Part shown: positions 1 to 6,559 of the stretch, one piece after another
Layout of the letters: each line of letters begins with the position of its first letter
How positions within the stretch are numbered: the stretch's first letter is position 1
From: Roseovarius sp.
Lineage (GTDB): Bacteria; Pseudomonadota; Alphaproteobacteria; Rhodobacterales; Rhodobacteraceae
Length of the DNA: 7,784 bases
Direction of reading: 5' to 3'
NCBI GenBank assembly: GCA_023260815.1
Contig: JALQUE010000233.1
Coordinates: 1-7,784, forward strand
The notes under the pieces: model-generated
Databases searched by the model: none
Told to the model about the DNA's origin: nothing
Seen by the model: the letters and a program-made list of their open reading frames with translations, nothing else
Position numbers and translations under genes: made by a program

Positions 1-594
1 CACGTAGACCACGGTGATGCCCAGCTGATGCGCCAGATTGGTGATTTCGAATTGCATATGTTCGCGCAGCTGCTTGTCGAGCGCGCCAAGCGGTTCGTCC
101 ATCAGAACCAGCTCGGGTTCGAACACAAGCGCGCGCGCCAGTGCGATCCGCTGCTGCTGACCCCCCGAAAGTTGCGCCGGACGACGACCACCAAACGTGC
201 CCATCTGAACCATGTCCAGCGCCCGCTTGACCTTGGCCTCGCGATCAGATTTGCCGATCTTGCGCACTTCCAGAGGGAAGGACAGGTTTTCCGCAACCGT
301 CATGTGAGGAAAGAGAGCGTAATTCTGAAACACCATGCCGATCCCACGCTTGTGCGGAGGGATGTTGTTGATCGGCCGGCCATCCAGTTTGATCTCGCCG
401 TGGGTGGCTGTTTCAAATCCAGCCAACATCATCAGGCAGGTTGTTTTGCCAGACCCAGACGGTCCGAGCATCGTCAGAAACTCACCCTTGGGCATGGACA
501 GATTAAGGTCTTTGACAACGAGATTTTCGCCATCATAACTCTTTTGAACGCGTTCGAATTCGACGAACGCATCACTGTTCGCAGTGTCGGCCAA
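1..594 (-). CDS. ABC transporter ATP-binding protein, PotA-like (partial, C-terminal part beyond window)
   Basis: This is the ATPase subunit of an ABC importer; it would sit on the inner face of the cytoplasmic membrane and drive solute uptake. Only the first 198 codons are present, and the frame runs open through base 1. The motifs occur in order: Walker A GPSGSGKTT (residues 44-52), Q-loop Gln90 in VFQNYALFPHM, signature LSGGQQQR (142-149), Walker B LVLMDE (162-167) and D-loop GALD (170-173). The wording and spacing are those of the PotA/UgpC/MalK-type group, best matching spermidine/putrescine-type ATPases rather than the shorter GlnQ-like EhuA of ectoine importers. The start is TTG at 594: GGGAG lies 6 nt upstream, an in-frame TAG lies further upstream, and no ATG or GTG falls between. 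It follows atf on the same strand after 229 bp and a strong hairpin, so it is probably a separate transcript. The substrate cannot be read from an ATPase; polyamine is the default guess, but an osmolyte is possible given the neighbours. Confidence 0.9.
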   Translation of the reverse strand, partial: MADTANSDAFVEFERVQKSYDGENLVVKDLNLSMPKGEFLTMLGPSGSGKTTCLMMLAGFETATHGEIKLDGRPINNIPPHKRGIGMVFQNYALFPHMTVAENLSFPLEVRKIGKSDREAKVKRALDMVQMGTFGGRRPAQLSGGQQQRIALARALVFEPELVLMDEPLGALDKQLREHMQFEITNLAHQLGITVVYV

Positions 595-644
595 TGGTGG
601 CTCCCTGTCTTTGTTAGTCGTGGTTTCTCCACGTTCGGAGACAG

Positions 645-673
645 ACTAAAGCGACAATGTATCAGGGTTGCAA
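645..673 (-). promoter_or_regulatory. Candidate sigma-70-like promoter for the ABC transporter gene
   Basis: On the minus strand TTGCAA (673-668) and TTTAGT (650-645) are separated by 17 nt; each matches 4 of 6 consensus bases. Transcription would start about 45 nt before the TTG codon. The placement between the post-atf hairpin and the transporter start is sensible, but matches this loose occur by chance. A small hairpin, CGTGG/CCACG (619-633), lies in the presumed leader. Confidence 0.3.
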
Positions 674-770
674 GCAGATTTCGTGCAGTTTTGGCCAATT
701 TGACCCGCACCGGGAAGTTTGCGCTGCGAAAATCAGCAATTCAGGACAATCGACCTGTGCGAAAGATGTA

Positions 771-810
771 GATTCGGGCCATGACTGGTCAAAATGCCAT
801 GGCCCGGATC
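771..810 (-). terminator. Hairpin after atf, probable transcription terminator
   Basis: A perfect 9-bp inverted repeat, CGGGCCATG (775-783) and CATGGCCCG (798-806), encloses a 14-nt loop. It extends by three more pairs (771-773 with 808-810) across one mismatch (A-C in the minus-strand RNA, a G-U wobble in the plus-strand RNA). It begins 13 nt after the atf stop codon, where a terminator for the leftward operon is expected. No proper T tract follows on the minus strand (only a short CTTTC), so termination may be inefficient or factor-assisted. The arms are GC-rich and long for chance. Confidence 0.6.
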
Positions 811-823
811 AAGTGACCACGGG

Positions 824-2194
824 TCAGCCCAGGACTTTTTCCACGGCTGCCACAGTCTTGGAAACAACCTCATCGGCCTCGGCCCTGGTCAGGCAGAAGG
901 GCGGGGCAAAGCCCAGAATGTCCCCCTGCGGCATGGCGCGGGCGATCACGCCATCGGCGGCCAAGGCCCCCGAGATCTGCGGACCGATCTTGTCGGCGGG
1001 ATCGAAGAAGATGCGGTTGTCGCGGTCCTGCACGAATTCCACGGCGCAGAGCATGCCTTCGCCACGGACTTCGCCGACATGGGGGTGATCGGCCAATGCC
1101 TCGGTCATGGTCTTGTTCAGATAGCCGCCGACGTCGCGGTTATTGGCGATCAGGTCCAACTCATCCAGAAGCTTGAGGTTGGCCACACCAGCCGCAGCAC
1201 CGATGGGGTGGGCCGAATAGGTCCAGCCATGGCCGATCGGGCCATTTTCATCCGTGCCCTGTTCCAGCACTTTCCACATCTTGTCCCCGACAATCGACCC
1301 GGACAGCGGCGCATAAGCCGATGTCAGCCCTTTCGCGATGGTGATGAGGTCTGGCTTGAGACCATAATGATCCGAGCCGAACATGGTGCCCAGACGGCCA
1401 AAGCCGGTGACGACCTCGTCCACGACCAGCAGGATGTCATGCTTCTGGAGCACCTTCTGAATCGCATCCCAATAGCCGGCGGGCGGCGGTACGATGCCAC
1501 CGGTGCCCAGAACAGGCTCACCGATGAAGGCGGCGATGGTGTCGGCGCCTTCGCGTTCGATCAGCGCCTCGAGCGCGTCGACACAATGCTGGACAAACTG
1601 TTCTTCGGTCTGGTCGAGGTTGTCGCGGCGATAGTAATAGGGCGCCTCGGTGTGGAGTACCTGCGCGAGGGGCAGATCGAATTTCTTGTGAAACAGCTCC
1701 AGCCCGGTCAGCGAGCCGGTCACCAGCCCCGATCCGTGATAGCCGCGCCAGCGAGAGATGATCTTCTTCTTCTCGGGACGGCCAAGGATGTTGTTGTAGT
1801 ACCAGATCAGCTTGACGTTGGTTTCATTGGCATCCGATCCCGACATCCCGAAATAGACCTTGGACATGCCCTTGGGCGCGCGATCCATGATCATCTTGGA
1901 CAGGGTGATGCTGGCCTCGGTACCGTGGCCGACATAGGCGTGATAATAGGCCAGTTCGCGGGCTTGGGCGGCGATGGCGTCCGCGATGTCCTGACGGCCA
2001 TAGCCGACGTTCACACAATAGAGACCGGCAAAGGCATCGAGCAGGCGGTTGCCGTCACGGTCTTCGATATGGCAATTGGTACCGCCGGTGATGACGCGGT
2101 TGGGCGCCTCGCCACGCGCGAATTGCGCAAGATGGGTCGAGGGGTGAAAGAAGTTCTCGCGGTCCCATTGATCGAGTTGGTCATTCTTCAGCAT
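824..2194 (-). CDS. atf: Class III PLP aminotransferase, probable diaminobutyrate transaminase (DoeD/Atf)
   Basis: This is a cytoplasmic fold-type I, class III (omega) aminotransferase of 456 aa, a full family length. PLP-site features are all present: GSDANET (119-125) for the phosphate, YHG (152-154) stacking on the ring, Asp259 in VVDEVVTGFGR for the pyridine nitrogen, Lys288 in IAKGLTS for the Schiff base, and Thr325 in GWTYSAHP. In ectoine catabolism the Atf/DoeD enzyme moves the 4-amino group of L-2,4-diaminobutyrate to an oxo-acid, giving aspartate 4-semialdehyde, the substrate of the upstream dehydrogenase. The ATG has AAGGA 7 nt upstream. It lies 77 bp after ssd and shares its transcript by inference. 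The same subfamily includes putrescine-pyruvate and other diamine transaminases (SpuC-like). With a PotA-like ATPase next door, a polyamine role is the main alternative; the ssd-atf pairing beside eutBC-asnC favours ectoine. The class assignment is certain, the substrate moderately so. Confidence 0.87.
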   Translation of the reverse strand: MLKNDQLDQWDRENFFHPSTHLAQFARGEAPNRVITGGTNCHIEDRDGNRLLDAFAGLYCVNVGYGRQDIADAIAAQARELAYYHAYVGHGTEASITLSKMIMDRAPKGMSKVYFGMSGSDANETNVKLIWYYNNILGRPEKKKIISRWRGYHGSGLVTGSLTGLELFHKKFDLPLAQVLHTEAPYYYRRDNLDQTEEQFVQHCVDALEALIEREGADTIAAFIGEPVLGTGGIVPPPAGYWDAIQKVLQKHDILLVVDEVVTGFGRLGTMFGSDHYGLKPDLITIAKGLTSAYAPLSGSIVGDKMWKVLEQGTDENGPIGHGWTYSAHPIGAAAGVANLKLLDELDLIANNRDVGGYLNKTMTEALADHPHVGEVRGEGMLCAVEFVQDRDNRIFFDPADKIGPQISGALAADGVIARAMPQGDILGFAPPFCLTRAEADEVVSKTVAAVEKVLG

Positions 2195-2271
2195 GGTTCA
2201 GTCCTTCCATATGCTTGCCGCCGTGGGTTTTGGGAAACGCCCGGGCGACATCCTGTCTATATGCGGTAGGG

Positions 2272-3747
2272 TCAGGCCCAATCGCGGCAGACGTATTTCA
2301 CTTCCATGAATTCCTCCATGCCCTTGCGTGCGCCTTCACGGCCAAGGCCGGATTGCTTGACCCCGCCAAACGGGATCGGCGCGCCGGTCACCTTGGTGCG
2401 GTTGACCGCGACCATGCCGAATTGCAGCGCGCGCGTCACGCGGTAGATGCGGCGCGGGTCGTGGCTGTGCAGATAGGCGACAAGGCCGAATTCAGTCGCG
2501 TTGGCGCGGGCGATCACCTCGTCTTCGGTGTCAAACGGCGTGATCGCGGCGACAGGGCCGAAAGTTTCCTCGCGCATGATCGCCGCCTCGTCGGGGACGT
2601 CGGTCAGCACGGTTGGCTGATAGAACAGCGGCCCCTGATCGTCGCGTTTGCCGCCACAGGCCAGTTTTGCCCCCTTCGACAGAGCGTCGGCCACATGTTC
2701 TTCCTGCTTCTGAACGGCTTTTTCGTTCATCAGAGGGCCGATATCGGGATCGTCCATGCCGGTCCCGAGTGTCATGGCCTGTGTGGCTTCGGTAAAGCGG
2801 CGGCAGAAATCATCATAGACGGGGCGTTCGACGTAGATGCGGTTTGCGGCCAGACAATCCTGACCGGAGGTGGCGAACTTGGCCTTGATGCTTTCCTCGA
2901 TGGCGGTGTCCATGTCAGTGTTGCGGAAGACGATCACCGGCGCATGACCGCCCAGTTCCATCACCAGACGCTTGACGGTGTCGGCGGACTGGCGGCACAG
3001 CAGACGCCCGATTTCGGTCGAGCCGGTGAAGGACAGCGCCCGCACGCGAGAATCGGCTGTCCAAGGCTCCACAATGGTTGCGGCCTTTCCCGTCAGCACG
3101 TTGAACACGCCTGCGGGAACACCTGCACGCTCGGCCAATTCGGCCAGGGCCAGCGCAGAATACGGCGTCTCGCCCGAGGGATGCGCCACGACGGTGCAGC
3201 CTGCGGCCATCGCAGCGGCGGCCTTGCGGGTCAGCATGGCGGCGGGAAAGTTCCACGGGGTGATCAGTGCCGCGACGCCCACGGGTTCGAGCCAGAGCTC
3301 GACCTCGGCATCGGGCAGGTGGCTGGTGACACCTTCGATATTGGGGCGCTTGGCCTCTTCGGCGTAGTACTCAAGGAAACTTGCGGCGTAGTCGATCTCG
3401 CCGCGGGCCTCAGACAGGGGTTTGCCCTGTTCCAGCACCATGATGCGGGCCAGATCCTCGCGGTTTTCGATCATCAGGTCGAACCAGCGCCGCAACAACG
3501 CCGAACGGTCCTGCGGCAAGGTCATCGACCAGTCGCCAAAAGCCGCTTGCGCCGCATCCACGGCGGCGCGGGCCTGATCGGCGGACAGGCTGGCCACCTC
3601 GCCCAGACGGGCGCCGTCGGCGGGATTGGTCACGGCGATGGTCTGACTGTCATCGCCTGCGGTCCACTTGCCGTTGACGTAGGAAAAATTGCGCACAAGA
3701 CGCGTGTCGGTGATCCCATTTCGGGTCCAGGTCGCTGAATCGGACAT
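2272..3747 (-). CDS. ssd: NAD(P)-dependent aldehyde dehydrogenase, succinate-/aspartate-semialdehyde type (DoeC/Ssd)
   Basis: This is a full-length (491 aa) cytoplasmic member of the aldehyde dehydrogenase superfamily, closest by wording to GabD-type succinate semialdehyde dehydrogenases. Visible active-site elements are Asn166 in TPWNFP (oxyanion), FTGSTEIG (240-247, cofactor loop), Glu264 in MELGGHAP (general base), Cys298 in SGQDCLAANR (nucleophile), EETFGP (393-398, cofactor ribose) and PFGGVKQSGLGREG (459-472). In ectoine breakdown DoeC oxidises aspartate 4-semialdehyde to aspartate. Odd feature: the cofactor-contacting Lys of the usual KPAEQTP-like motif is replaced by His189 in AHPSGETP. 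The start is well fixed: AAAGGAGG ends 7 nt before the ATG, the best ribosome site in the window. That and the 171-bp structured gap after asnC suggest ssd-atf has its own translational, perhaps transcriptional, control. Oxidation of succinate semialdehyde in polyamine/GABA breakdown is an alternative role. Confidence 0.88.
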   Translation of the reverse strand: MSDSATWTRNGITDTRLVRNFSYVNGKWTAGDDSQTIAVTNPADGARLGEVASLSADQARAAVDAAQAAFGDWSMTLPQDRSALLRRWFDLMIENREDLARIMVLEQGKPLSEARGEIDYAASFLEYYAEEAKRPNIEGVTSHLPDAEVELWLEPVGVAALITPWNFPAAMLTRKAAAAMAAGCTVVAHPSGETPYSALALAELAERAGVPAGVFNVLTGKAATIVEPWTADSRVRALSFTGSTEIGRLLCRQSADTVKRLVMELGGHAPVIVFRNTDMDTAIEESIKAKFATSGQDCLAANRIYVERPVYDDFCRRFTEATQAMTLGTGMDDPDIGPLMNEKAVQKQEEHVADALSKGAKLACGGKRDDQGPLFYQPTVLTDVPDEAAIMREETFGPVAAITPFDTEDEVIARANATEFGLVAYLHSHDPRRIYRVTRALQFGMVAVNRTKVTGAPIPFGGVKQSGLGREGARKGMEEFMEVKYVCRDWA

Positions 3748-3918
3748 GAGGCGCCCTCCTTTCCCCGGAAGAATGCACCGGCCGCTTCAGAAAGCGGGGC
3801 TGAACTTGTCGCCTTGGCCAGAGGTTTCATCGGGCAAAGCCGAGTTCAGAAGACGAATCTTCTGCTTTAGGTCAGGCGGCCAAGGTCAGGGCAGACCCCG
3901 ACAGGCATATTCTGCCGG
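3748..3918 (-). promoter_or_regulatory. asnC-ssd intergenic region with several inverted repeats
   Basis: This 171-bp gap in an otherwise tight gene run holds four perfect inverted repeats. They are GGCAGA/TCTGCC (3890-3895, 3911-3916) just after the asnC stop; CCTTGGCC/GGCCAAGG (3812-3819, 3878-3885); nested inside that, CAGAAGA-CGAA-TCTTCTG (3847-3864); and CCGCTT-CAGA-AAGCGG (3782-3797) in the ssd leader. AGGTCAGG also occurs twice as a direct repeat (3869-3876, 3883-3890). No hairpin is followed by a T tract. The region may be an operator/promoter for ssd-atf or an intercistronic RNA structure that sets relative expression. I found no convincing -35/-10 pair. Role is inferred. Confidence 0.5.
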
Positions 3919-4401
3919 TCAGTCGCCGCTATGCATGAAGATATCGAAGGGCGGCGCGCCGGGCGCCTTGACCGGCTTTGTCACGATATAGGTGAAATAC
4001 CGCGCCAGCCCGATCCGGGAATCGAGCATTTCATCGATCAGCCGCTGATAGGCGTCGATATCGGTGGTCACGATCTGCAGCAGATAATCGAACCCACCGC
4101 CAAGCGCCCAGCAGGCGGTGATTTCGGGATAGCGCTGCACGCTGTCCTCGAAGGCGCGAAAGCTGGCGGGCGTATGATCGGCCAGTTCGGCAGCGACGAA
4201 GACCGTCACGTTCGGCCCCAGCTTCTTGAGATTGATCCGGGCGTTGTAGCCTTCGATGATGCCGGCCTTTTCCAGCTTTTTCAGGCGCTCCCAACAAGGG
4301 CTGGCGGAGAGGCCCACACGCTCGGCCAGATCGGCCTTGGTGATGCGGCCCTCGGCGGAGAGCACCCGCAAAATATCCAGATCGCGCGCATCCAGCCTCA
4401 T
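3919..4401 (-). CDS. asnC: Lrp/AsnC-family transcriptional regulator of ectoine catabolism (AsnC/DoeX)
   Basis: This is a 160-aa DNA-binding protein of normal Lrp/AsnC length. The N-terminal winged helix-turn-helix spans about residues 3-60 (LDARDLDILRVLSAEGRITK, then the recognition segment ADLAERVGLSASPCWERLKKLEKAGII). The C-terminal RAM/ligand-sensing domain spans about 64-142 (VTVFVAAELADHT; ITACWALGGGFDYLLQI; the ending YFTYIV). Members are usually dimers or octamers that sense amino acids or related metabolites. Homologues sit in ectoine catabolic clusters as AsnC or DoeX; a pathway intermediate is the likely effector here, by inference. The ATG overlaps the eutC stop in an ATGA, so translation is coupled and the regulator is made together with the genes it probably controls. 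No strong Shine-Dalgarno is visible. Candidate targets are the palindrome at 6469-6493 and the repeat at 3847-3864. Confidence 0.9.
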   Translation of the reverse strand: MRLDARDLDILRVLSAEGRITKADLAERVGLSASPCWERLKKLEKAGIIEGYNARINLKKLGPNVTVFVAAELADHTPASFRAFEDSVQRYPEITACWALGGGFDYLLQIVTTDIDAYQRLIDEMLDSRIGLARYFTYIVTKPVKAPGAPPFDIFMHSGD

Positions 4402-5390
4402 GCCGAGATCACCGTACCGGACGGCGTGTCCTGAAGCATCTGGAACACATGGCTGGCGATGGCCGTGTCCTGCGCGCCGGTGCCTGTCAGATCGGCGATC
4501 GTGATGTCGTCATCACTGCGCCGGCCGGGCGCGTCGCCGGTGATGACCTGCCCCAGTTCGGCGGGGATGCCGCCCTGCCAGACGCCCGCCTCGTGTGCGC
4601 TGCGAAGCTCGCCCATGATCTCGGTCTGGCTGACACGGTCAGCGACGTAGAGATCGGCGGCGGCAAGTGCCTTGGGGTCGATCTCGTTCTTGCCGTGCTG
4701 GTCTGATCCCATGGCGGTGACATGCAAGCCGGGATGCAGCCATTCGGCACGCAGCACAGGCGCGCGCGCCGGCGTGGTGGTGACGACAAGCTGGCTTTGG
4801 GCGACCAGTTGGGCCGGGTCCGAGACGGGCATCACCTCGATCCCGAGCAAGCCGGCAAGATCTTCGGCGCAAGTCTGCGCCTTGGCGCCGTCACGGCCCC
4901 AGACCAGAAGCCTGTCGAAGGGTCGGACAAGATGGGCCGCCTGCATCTGCAGACGGGCCTGAACCCCGGTGCCGATCACGCCCGCCGTCTGCACGCGAGA
5001 GGGGGCGAGATGACGTGCGGCAACCGCGCCTGCGGCAGCGGTGCGGATATCGGTCAGGTAGCCATTGTCCAGAAACAGCGCCTGCACCAGCCCGGTGGTG
5101 GCCGAGAACAGGATCATCAACCCGTTGAGCGACGGCAGGCCCAGTTTGGGATTGTCGAAAAAGCCGGGGCTGACCTTGATCGCGAACCCGTCGAAACCGG
5201 GGATATAAGCGGTTTTGACATCCACCTCGCCATTGGCGGCGGGCAGGTCCATCGACAGGACGGGCGGCATCACCACCTCGCCCCCGGCCAGCGCGGCAAA
5301 GGCGCGTTCGACCACATCGACCGTGGACAGATCAAGGCCCACAGCGGCGCGAAGCTCGGCCTCGGTGAGAATGCGGATGTCATGCGGCAT
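4398..5390 (-). CDS. eutC: EutC, ornithine cyclodeaminase/mu-crystallin family protein
   Basis: This is a 330-aa NAD(P)-binding protein of the ornithine cyclodeaminase/mu-crystallin family, full length. Visible features are Lys72 in AIKVSPGFF and Arg116 in DIRTAAAGA (substrate-carboxylate region), the Rossmann loop GVIGTGVQA (137-145), and Asp230 in MGSDQHGKNEI, which aligns with the catalytic Asp of the family's GADxPGKxEL motif. Relatives catalyse imine formation or reduction and ammonia elimination on amino acids. In ectoine clusters EutC is paired with EutB and EutA and linked to hydroxyectoine use; the exact step is not something this sequence settles. The ATG lies 11 nt inside the end of eutB, with AAAGGA about 8 nt upstream; the 3' end overlaps asnC by 4 nt. 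The tight coupling to eutB supports joint action. If taken out of context it could be labelled ornithine cyclodeaminase or a delta1-pyrroline-2-carboxylate reductase; context makes EutC preferable. Confidence 0.88.
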   Translation of the reverse strand: MPHDIRILTEAELRAAVGLDLSTVDVVERAFAALAGGEVVMPPVLSMDLPAANGEVDVKTAYIPGFDGFAIKVSPGFFDNPKLGLPSLNGLMILFSATTGLVQALFLDNGYLTDIRTAAAGAVAARHLAPSRVQTAGVIGTGVQARLQMQAAHLVRPFDRLLVWGRDGAKAQTCAEDLAGLLGIEVMPVSDPAQLVAQSQLVVTTTPARAPVLRAEWLHPGLHVTAMGSDQHGKNEIDPKALAAADLYVADRVSQTEIMGELRSAHEAGVWQGGIPAELGQVITGDAPGRRSDDDITIADLTGTGAQDTAIASHVFQMLQDTPSGTVISA

Positions 5391-6381
5391 AGGGTTTTCC
5401 TTTCACTGTGACATCGCCAAGGCGCACATCCTGTCCCGTCATGATCCGGGTGAACACGCCCATGTCCAGGTTGCGCCCGGTGACGATGGTCGCGGTAGGA
5501 CCGTCCAGCGTGACCTTGCCGGACAGAACAGCGGCCAGACCCACGACACAGGCGCCTTCAGCCACGATACGGTCTTCGTAGTACAGAACTTGCATGGCAT
5601 GATAAATCTCGTCCTCGGTGACCAGAACAGTCTGATCCAGCAGATCGCGGCACATCGGAAAGCTGAGCCGGTTCTGCATCCCGATCCCACCACCCAGCGA
5701 ATCCGCAAGGCTTGGCACTTCTTCCACCTCGACAGGATGACCGGCCCGGATGCTGTCATGCATGGCAGCACCCCGATCCATGCTGATGCCGATCACCCGG
5801 ATCGCCGGGTTGATCGCCTTGGCCGCCAGTGCCACCCCGGCAGCCAGACCCCCACCGGACAAGGGCACCAGAAGCGTGGTCACATCCGGGCGGGCCTGCA
5901 GGATTTCCAGACCGATGGTCCCCTGCCCCGCGATCACCAGAGGATCGTCGAACGGAGAGATTTCGACCAGCCCCTCATCCGCGACAAGGCGCTGTGATTC
6001 TGCCAGCGCATCATCCTGACTGCGGCCCTTGATATGCACTTCGGCGCCAAGCGCGCGGATGCCGTCCACCTTGGCCTGCGGCACCAGTTCAGACATGCAG
6101 ATCACCGCCCGCATCCCCCGGCGCGCGGCGGCAAAGGCGACCCCGCGCCCGTGATTGCCGGTCGAACAGCATGTCACGCCAGAGGCGTCATGCACGGCGG
6201 CAACGGCATTATAGGCACCACGCAGCTTGAACGCGCCAATCGGCTGCATGTTTTCGAGTTTCAGCAAAAAGTCCGCACCTGCGCGATCTGTCATGTAGGG
6301 CGACGGGACCAGCGGCGTGCCGTCGGCCACCCCGCGGATCACCTTGGCAGCGGCGTAGATGTCGGCAAGGGTGGGCTGCAT
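5380..6381 (-). CDS. eutB: EutB, threonine dehydratase-like PLP enzyme of hydroxyectoine utilisation
   Basis: This is a 333-aa fold-type II PLP enzyme of the serine/threonine dehydratase family, containing only the catalytic domain (no C-terminal ACT regulatory domain, unlike biosynthetic IlvA). Key elements are Lys52 in GAFKLRGA (Schiff base), STGNHGRG (73-80, substrate/cofactor loop) and the glycine-rich phosphate loop PLSGGGL (173-179). Such enzymes eliminate water or ammonia from beta-hydroxy amino acids. In eut clusters EutB is associated with hydroxyectoine, where removal of a hydroxyl group from a hydroxylated diaminobutyrate-type intermediate is the plausible chemistry (inference). 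The ATG at 6381 has GGAG 6 nt upstream. It is the first gene of the leftward unit, divergent from doeA across 178 bp, and overlaps eutC by 11 nt. It could be misnamed threonine ammonia-lyase or serine racemase from sequence alone; the neighbours point to EutB. Confidence 0.88.
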   Translation of the reverse strand: MQPTLADIYAAAKVIRGVADGTPLVPSPYMTDRAGADFLLKLENMQPIGAFKLRGAYNAVAAVHDASGVTCCSTGNHGRGVAFAAARRGMRAVICMSELVPQAKVDGIRALGAEVHIKGRSQDDALAESQRLVADEGLVEISPFDDPLVIAGQGTIGLEILQARPDVTTLLVPLSGGGLAAGVALAAKAINPAIRVIGISMDRGAAMHDSIRAGHPVEVEEVPSLADSLGGGIGMQNRLSFPMCRDLLDQTVLVTEDEIYHAMQVLYYEDRIVAEGACVVGLAAVLSGKVTLDGPTATIVTGRNLDMGVFTRIMTGQDVRLGDVTVKGKPYAA

Positions 6382-6559
6382 GTCTCACTCCGGATGGATG
6401 GCTGGGATGTCTGGCGGCAGGGTTGCGCCGGGACAGGGTATCGTCAACTGCGCGACCGGGAATTTCCTGAAAACGACATTTGGTGACGTTTTCCTTGGGG
6501 CAGGGCGCAGGCCTGAGGCAGTATCGCGGGGTTAGACCCCAAACATCAGGCCCATTGCT
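6382..6559. promoter_or_regulatory. Divergent promoter/operator region between eutB and doeA
   Basis: This 178-bp non-coding stretch lies between the two start codons and must carry the promoters of both units. Around its middle, an A/T-richer patch (6461-6496) contains the interrupted palindrome annotated separately. Other structure: CAGGCCTG, an 8-bp palindrome (6508-6515), and GGGGT-TAG-ACCCC (6528-6540), a short hairpin 19 nt before the doeA ATG. Leftward, TTGACG (6447-6442) is a good -35 match, but no good -10 stands 16-18 nt beyond. I could not pick a convincing doeA promoter by eye. Confidence 0.6.
6469..6493. promoter_or_regulatory. 25-bp interrupted palindrome, candidate AsnC/DoeX operator
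   Basis: Arms GAAAACG (6469-6475) and CGTTTTC (6487-6493) are perfect reverse complements. After one A-A mismatch, the pairing continues with CA (6477-6478) and TG (6484-6485), leaving a 5-nt centre. Nine of ten symmetric positions match. It sits midway in the divergent region with no T run after either arm, so an operator fits better than a terminator. The co-encoded Lrp/AsnC protein is the natural candidate to bind it, though this is inference. Confidence 0.5.

Noticed and set aside
691..698. TTGGCCAA palindrome upstream of the ABC ATPase, similar to the TTGGCC/GGCCAA arms near ssd
   Set aside because: It is only 8 bases with a GGCC core, expected by chance in this DNA; there is not enough to call a shared operator.
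28..771. Open frame of 247 codons on the + strand at the left edge
   Set aside because: It overlaps the ABC ATPase, whose Walker A, signature and Walker B motifs are unmistakable on the minus strand, and the + frame shows no known domain.
2238..2247. Ten-base palindrome CGCCCGGGCG between ssd and atf
   Set aside because: It has no loop and is not followed by a T tract. Such GC palindromes are frequent at this base composition, so it was not called a terminator.
794..2269. Open frame of 491 codons on the + strand opposite atf
   Set aside because: It is antisense to a gene with a complete set of PLP-enzyme motifs. Its own translation shows no recognisable domain and has the Gly/His/Arg-rich composition typical of antisense frames in GC-rich DNA.
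2215..3738. Open frame of 507 codons on the + strand opposite ssd
   Set aside because: It is a mirror of the aldehyde dehydrogenase gene, with no domain or credible ribosome site. Long antisense frames are common where codon third positions are strongly G/C.
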